The notes under the pieces: model-generated
The model's input: only the letters and a program-made list of their open reading frames with translations
Database searches by the model: none
What the model was told of the DNA's origin: nothing
Program-made: the position numbers and the translations under genes
Shown: positions 60,059 to 64,000 of the stretch, piece after piece
Numbering within the stretch: position 1 is the first letter of the stretch
Layout: each line of letters begins with the position of its first letter
Origin: Nitrososphaera sp.
Lineage (GTDB): Archaea > Thermoproteota > Nitrososphaeria > Nitrososphaerales > Nitrososphaeraceae
Assembly: GCA_029263715.1 (NCBI GenBank)
Contig: JAJUFP010000001.1
Coordinates: 226,837 to 290,836, forward strand
Length of the DNA stretch: 64,000 bases
Direction of reading: 5' to 3'

Positions 60059-60287
60059 GTTTCAGAACAGTCCCCGGCGCCTGTTCTACGTTTCAGAACA
60101 CCTATTCTTCGATGATCGTCTAAAACCTCGGTATGGCGTTCTGTACAAATTTTACAAGAACGTTTCTAAAAATTATGCTATTCCGAAAAATGTTTTGCAA
60201 GAGTCTGCATGTTGAACAGCAATTGACGGTATCAACGTGGAACAATGAAACGATGGGCCAAAATGTTCTGAAAAGGGTGTTCTAAAG
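60059..60287. promoter_or_regulatory. TTCAGAACA repeats in the SIMPL/beta-propeller divergent promoter
   Basis: TTCAGAACA occurs at 60061-60069 and 60092-60100, and as its complement TGTTCTGAA at 60264-60272. Extra TGTTCT half-sites are at 60082-60087 and 60278-60283, so AGAACAG...CTGTTCT (60064-60087) is an inverted repeat. The sites flank both ends of the 327-bp gap between the two gene starts, as expected of a shared operator. Confidence 0.58.
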
Positions 60288-60347
60288 TGTAGAATTAAGA
60301 CAGAATCGTTTGATTAATAATGGTAGGAAAGGAGTCGATAAGGCAGA

Positions 60348-62579
60348 ATGGCGCGGTTTCCAATGTACGGGACAGCAGGGATCGGGATTGCAGCAGCCAT
60401 AGGCTTTGTGCTCATCCTCGGTTCGATTGGAAACAGCATCCTTCCAAGACAGCCGGAAACCACCATTGTTTCCGTGCCCACCGGCCCGGAAGGGCCGACA
60501 GCGCTTCCGGTAGCTTTTACTCAAAACATAAACAAGTTTGCGTCAGTCGACGAACTCAGGAACTATCTGGCAAATGTCGAAGCCAACCGGCTGGCCCTAA
60601 GCCTGCAGCCCGGCGCCTTTGCTGGAGCCGATCTTAGGTTCGGGGCCCTTTCAGGTGCAATCACCACGCAGGCCGCGCCACTAGTTGAATCGGCGGCTCC
60701 GGAAGCTTCAAGTGCTGACCAGGACGCCGGCGTTGATTACTCTACAACCAACATCCAGGTAGCCGGCGTGGACGAGCCGGACTTTGTCAAAAACGATGGT
60801 AAGTACGCATACATCTTGTCTGGTGACAAGCTAACCATTGCCGAGGTGTTCCCGGCAGACTCGGCCAAGATAGTGTCCAAGATCGGCGTTGACATCAAAG
60901 AAGGGCAGTACCTGCAGAACATGTTTCTTGCCGGCGACAAGCTGGTGATATTCTACCAGGAATACGGCGAGGAGCCGATAATACCGGCCTATGACTTTGA
61001 GCCGCAGACTGTCTATTCTCCAAAGACCCATGCCCTGGTACTGGACGTGTCTGACAGGGCAGATCCAAAGGTCTTCAAGAATTATGCAGTAAGCGGCGCC
61101 TACAGCAATTCCCGGATGATGGGAGACTTTGTCTACCTGATAACTGCAAGTGAGATCTATGATTACCGACAGCCCATGGTGCCAAGGGTTGCCGAGTCAG
61201 GAAGCACAGTGGTCATGCCGGACATCTATTACTTTGACAACCCTGAGCCGTACTACTCGTTTAACACAGTGACGTCCATAGACATCACAAGGGACGAGGA
61301 CGCCGTCATATCAAAGACCTTCATGATGAATCCGGCCGCAACCCTGTATGTGTCGGAGGATAACATCTACATCGCCTACCAGAAATACCAGCCGTACATC
61401 TATGAGACAAGCAACAGAGACCGGTTCTTTGAGGCGGTTCTGCCGCTCCTGCCGGCCGATGTGCAAGAAAAGATCCGGTCAATTGACACAGACAATACCC
61501 TGAGCCCATCAGAGAAATGGGATAGGATCTCTACAGTGCTGCAGGACATGTACAACAGGATGGATGAAAATGAAAAAACAGACCTGCTAGAGCGAATAAG
61601 AAAGGCCGTTGCTGATTATGACGAGCGCACGCAGCGCGAGGCACTGAGAACAGTGGTGCACAAGATAGAGATCATGCCTGCCGGGGACTTTGAATACGTG
61701 ACCAGGGGCGAAGTACCCGGCAGACTGCTAAACCAGTTCTCCATGGACGAGGATGGCAACCGGTTCAGGATAGCCACCACCGTGGAATACTACTCACGGT
61801 TCTCATCGGGGCTGTACAACAACGTATACGTCCTGGACGAGGACATGAAGACGGTGGGCACGCTTGAAAAGATAGCGCCCGGCGAGTCCATATACTCTGC
61901 AAGGTTCATAGGCGACAGGCTTTACCTGGTCACCTTCCGGCAAGTCGACCCGTTCTTTGTCATAGACCTGTCCTCAGACCAGCCCAAGGTGCTTGGCTCA
62001 CTCAAGCTGCCGGGATTCTCAAACTACCTGCATCCGTACGATAAAGACCACATAATCGGAATAGGCCGGGAGACCAAGGAAAGCGAGTTTGGCGGCATCC
62101 AGATACAGGGGCTCAAGCTGGCTTTGTTCAACGTGGAGGATGTAAGCAAGCCCAGACTTGTGGACCAGTACGAGATTGGCGGGCCGGGAACCGATTCTGA
62201 AGTCCTCTTTGACCACAAGGCTTTGCTCTTTGACAGGGCCAAAAACGTCCTTTCAATTCCTGTCACAAGCTATGATACGGAGCCGCGGTACGCCGAAGAC
62301 AGATACATACCCCCGCAGGTCTGGCGCGGCTTTTACGTGTTTGGAGTCAGCCCACAGGACGGCTTTGAGTTAAAGGGCAAGGTGGAGCATTCCACCGGCG
62401 ACGAGTACTACTACGGCCTGCAGGGAAGCCGGTCGTTTTACATAGACGACGTTTTATACACCGTCTCGCTGAACAACCTGATCAAGATGAACGACATACA
62501 GACTCTGGAGGAAGTAGGCCAGCTAGAGATCGGGAGCACCGGCGGCATAATCAAGTATCCCGAGCCGTATGTAAAATGA
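60348..62579 (+). CDS. Secreted beta-propeller domain protein
   Basis: A 743-aa protein with an N-terminal membrane anchor (about residues 8-30) and a large extracytoplasmic beta-propeller of the archaeal Beta_propel family: IQVAGVDEPDFVKNDGKYAY is the family signature at about residue 140, and DLSSDQPKVLGSLKLPGFSN is in a later blade. A helical insertion (about 375-430) interrupts the propeller. Function in the family is unknown. Start ATG 60348. Confidence 0.9.
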   Translation: MARFPMYGTAGIGIAAAIGFVLILGSIGNSILPRQPETTIVSVPTGPEGPTALPVAFTQNINKFASVDELRNYLANVEANRLALSLQPGAFAGADLRFGALSGAITTQAAPLVESAAPEASSADQDAGVDYSTTNIQVAGVDEPDFVKNDGKYAYILSGDKLTIAEVFPADSAKIVSKIGVDIKEGQYLQNMFLAGDKLVIFYQEYGEEPIIPAYDFEPQTVYSPKTHALVLDVSDRADPKVFKNYAVSGAYSNSRMMGDFVYLITASEIYDYRQPMVPRVAESGSTVVMPDIYYFDNPEPYYSFNTVTSIDITRDEDAVISKTFMMNPAATLYVSEDNIYIAYQKYQPYIYETSNRDRFFEAVLPLLPADVQEKIRSIDTDNTLSPSEKWDRISTVLQDMYNRMDENEKTDLLERIRKAVADYDERTQREALRTVVHKIEIMPAGDFEYVTRGEVPGRLLNQFSMDEDGNRFRIATTVEYYSRFSSGLYNNVYVLDEDMKTVGTLEKIAPGESIYSARFIGDRLYLVTFRQVDPFFVIDLSSDQPKVLGSLKLPGFSNYLHPYDKDHIIGIGRETKESEFGGIQIQGLKLALFNVEDVSKPRLVDQYEIGGPGTDSEVLFDHKALLFDRAKNVLSIPVTSYDTEPRYAEDRYIPPQVWRGFYVFGVSPQDGFELKGKVEHSTGDEYYYGLQGSRSFYIDDVLYTVSLNNLIKMNDIQTLEEVGQLEIGSTGGIIKYPEPYVK

Positions 62580-62581
62580 GA

Positions 62582-62806
62582 TCACTTTTTCAGCGACGCG
62601 CCTTTTATCTCGCTTAGGAATCCAAAGAACGTGATCTCGTTTTCCTTGCCGCACTTGCTGCAGATAAGCACGCCCTTGGCAGCGTTGCTGCCGCCAACCA
62701 CGCGATCATTGTATTCGATGGACTTGCCACAGCTGCACTGGATCTTTTTTATTGCCACGCCTACACTGATGTCTGGCAGACATATTAAATCATTGATGTC
62801 AGACAA
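62582..62806 (-). CDS. Small zinc-ribbon protein (74 aa)
   Basis: Cys pairs CSCGKS and ICSKCGKEN give a zinc ribbon; the C-terminus FFGFLSEIKGASLKK is hydrophobic/basic. ATG 62806. Converges on the beta-propeller gene (2 bp between stops). No named function. Confidence 0.7.
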   Translation of the reverse strand: MSDINDLICLPDISVGVAIKKIQCSCGKSIEYNDRVVGGSNAAKGVLICSKCGKENEITFFGFLSEIKGASLKK

Positions 62807-62938
62807 TAAACGAAATATTGACGATAATTATGGCTGCTAAAAATAACCTGGCATGTTGATTGGTCTATTCCCTGCTTAGAAATCCACAACGGCCCGCACT
62901 CAGACTGATATAATCGGTCATGCCAAGTCTATCTAAAG

Positions 62939-63121
62939 ATGTACAACAAACAATCCTGCAGGGAATGCGGGGCACACCTGACGCCGCATTCATTGTGTGC
63001 CGTATGCAAGGAGCACATAGGCTGGGTCTGCGGGCAGTGCGGAAGGGTTGAGGATTCAGTCCACGTCCATGACTACTGCAGGCTGGCATTTAAAACCGTG
63101 ACAGTAAAGACTGGTGACTAG
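62939..63121 (+). CDS. Small zinc-finger protein (60 aa)
   Basis: Dense Cys/His: SCRECGAHLTPHSLCAVCKEH, then CGQCGRVEDSVHVHDYC, consistent with two zinc sites. ATG 62939. Its TAG shares CTAG (63118-63121) with the stop of the convergent gene. Confidence 0.75.
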   Translation: MYNKQSCRECGAHLTPHSLCAVCKEHIGWVCGQCGRVEDSVHVHDYCRLAFKTVTVKTGD

Positions 63122-63429
63122 CCGGCTGGCTTCATCCTCTTGTTGTAGGCCTCGATTATCCGCTGCAGGGCGTCATCTTCTTCCCTGACGGCAACAAGAA
63201 ACTCTTCTAGATAGCCGTACTTTTTCATCTTCTTTACGGTGTTAAAGAAGTCCTGATTGTGAAGCCTTTCCATCTCCTTTACCTGTTTTGCAAGCGAGCT
63301 ATCCAGAGCCGACCTGACCAGCGTCTGCTGAATCAGAAGCCTGTTGTACCGGCTTGATGCAAAGTACCTGCGAAAAACATTCATGCGTTCTTCCTTGCCG
63401 GCTATTTCCAACTCCTCTAGGGAAGGCAT
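63118..63429 (-). CDS. Hypothetical helical protein (103 aa)
   Basis: A helical, charged protein (LEELEIAGKEERMNVFRRYF ... VKEMERLHNQDFFNTVKKMK). ATG 63429 is taken; the longer ORF to 63477 adds a hydrophobic N-terminus of 16 residues. No family recognised. Confidence 0.65.
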   Translation of the reverse strand: MPSLEELEIAGKEERMNVFRRYFASSRYNRLLIQQTLVRSALDSSLAKQVKEMERLHNQDFFNTVKKMKKYGYLEEFLVAVREEDDALQRIIEAYNKRMKPAG

Positions 63430-63676
63430 CTGAAAGTCAAGCACACAGAGATCCGCAAGGGGCAGAAATAAAAACACTTGTTGCCAAGCATGATGGTCTT
63501 AAACGATATTTGCGTTAGGTTTACCAGCTTGTCAACAATTGATTTTAATTGATTGGGCGGGATTTGACATGCTGCATGTGATACGTTACACCGTCCTGAT
63601 AAATTAGTCAAATGTCTATTTGAAACCTGAACAAGAGGTATACAGAAATTGATACGAGGATTTCGAAGGGGTATCA

Positions 63677-64000
63677 TTATGTAAGTGAAGATTTCAAAAG
63701 ATATTCTTTCATCATAAATTGATATAATGTAATTAGGAATATTCTGAATCTCAAATCTTCGATATCCAGAAATTCCTTCAGAAATCTGAACAGTTCGTCT
63801 TCCGTGAATTCCCTGTGAAAGTTGTATTCACCATCCTTGACCCAATGGAAAATGACTCGATAATTCTCTCCTTCCACTATTCGAAAATGACCGTGGGAAA
63901 TGCAGTCTTTTATCGCTGTAATATCCGGAACAAATCTTTTACTCTTTTCATTCCACACCTTTGATTCCATGGAGAGAATATTCTCTACATCAAGATCCAA
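63677..64000 (-). CDS. Hypothetical protein, 5' end outside window (partial)
   Basis: At least 107 residues, running off the right edge of the window. Mixed alpha/beta with many Phe/Glu/Arg (EFTEDELFRFLKEFLDIEDL). AT-rich composition, unlike the genes to its left, suggests a recently acquired segment begins here. The 200 bp between it and the 63118 gene show nothing supportable. No family recognised. Confidence 0.55.
   Translation of the reverse strand: MDLDVENILSMESKVWNEKSKRFVPDITAIKDCISHGHFRIVEGENYRVIFHWVKDGEYNFHREFTEDELFRFLKEFLDIEDLRFRIFLITLYQFMMKEYLLKSSLT

Noticed and set aside
1-64000. CRISPR array, insertion sequence or prophage
   Set aside because: No regularly spaced repeats, transposase, integrase or phage structural gene could be seen in the window.

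Overview
The window reads as chromosomal DNA of an ammonia-oxidizing-type archaeon (Thaumarchaeota/Nitrososphaerota, probably Nitrososphaera-like). This is inferred from archaeal TATA boxes about 25 bp upstream of leaderless starts, a tRNA with archaeal-style introns, the F420 genes cofG/cofH, a DUF4443-type regulator, a secreted cupredoxin ending in a PEF(G)-like anchor, many tiny zinc-ribbon proteins, and runs of universal stress (Usp) and CBS proteins. No ammonia-oxidation, replication or ribosomal genes lie here, so the assignment is not proven.

Layout. 1-4.1 kb: end of a thioredoxin-family gene facing an etfB-etfA-fixC(X) operon (electron-transfer flavoprotein to quinone). 4.1-6.5 kb: a SpoT-like HD hydrolase, an unrecognised 437-aa protein and a small winged-helix protein. 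6.9-13.4 kb: a bacterial-type nucleotide excision repair operon, uvrB-uvrA-uvrC. 13.4-17.4 kb: small genes, an AT-rich two-gene cassette, a decayed zinc-protein gene and a tRNA-Trp that appears to carry two introns. 17.4-26.7 kb: cofH/cofG, an HtrA protease, a membrane glycosyltransferase, SRPBCC, the predicted cobalt transporter cbtB-cbtA with a divergent DUF4443 regulator, a class III nucleotide cyclase, a PAC2 protein and a PII protein.

26.7-48 kb is a dense stress and signalling region: CBS proteins, five Usp proteins, Hsp20, cupredoxins, thioredoxins, an APC permease, a VIT/CCC1 transporter, a Ca2+-type P-ATPase, adenosine-specific kinase, a phosphoribosyltransferase and NAD salvage (nicotinate phosphoribosyltransferase plus nicotinamidase). 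Its promoters repeatedly carry one palindrome, TGCA-N6-TGCA, about 13-16 bp upstream of the TATA box and often shared by two divergent genes. I read this as the binding site of one undescribed regulator controlling roughly 20 genes, and it is the main discovery of the window. One further copy lies at 14.7 kb.

48-64 kb: small hypothetical genes, hemerythrin, stand-alone PDZ, class III aminotransferase, MaoC-like protein, cyclophilin, a TetR/MFS divergent pair with an evident operator, DM13 protein, RNase HI, and a divergent SIMPL/beta-propeller pair of exported proteins separated by TTCAGAACA repeats. Short zinc-ribbon proteins are scattered throughout. Seven convergent gene pairs end on a shared 4-nt palindrome (CTAG or TTAA) that supplies both stop codons.
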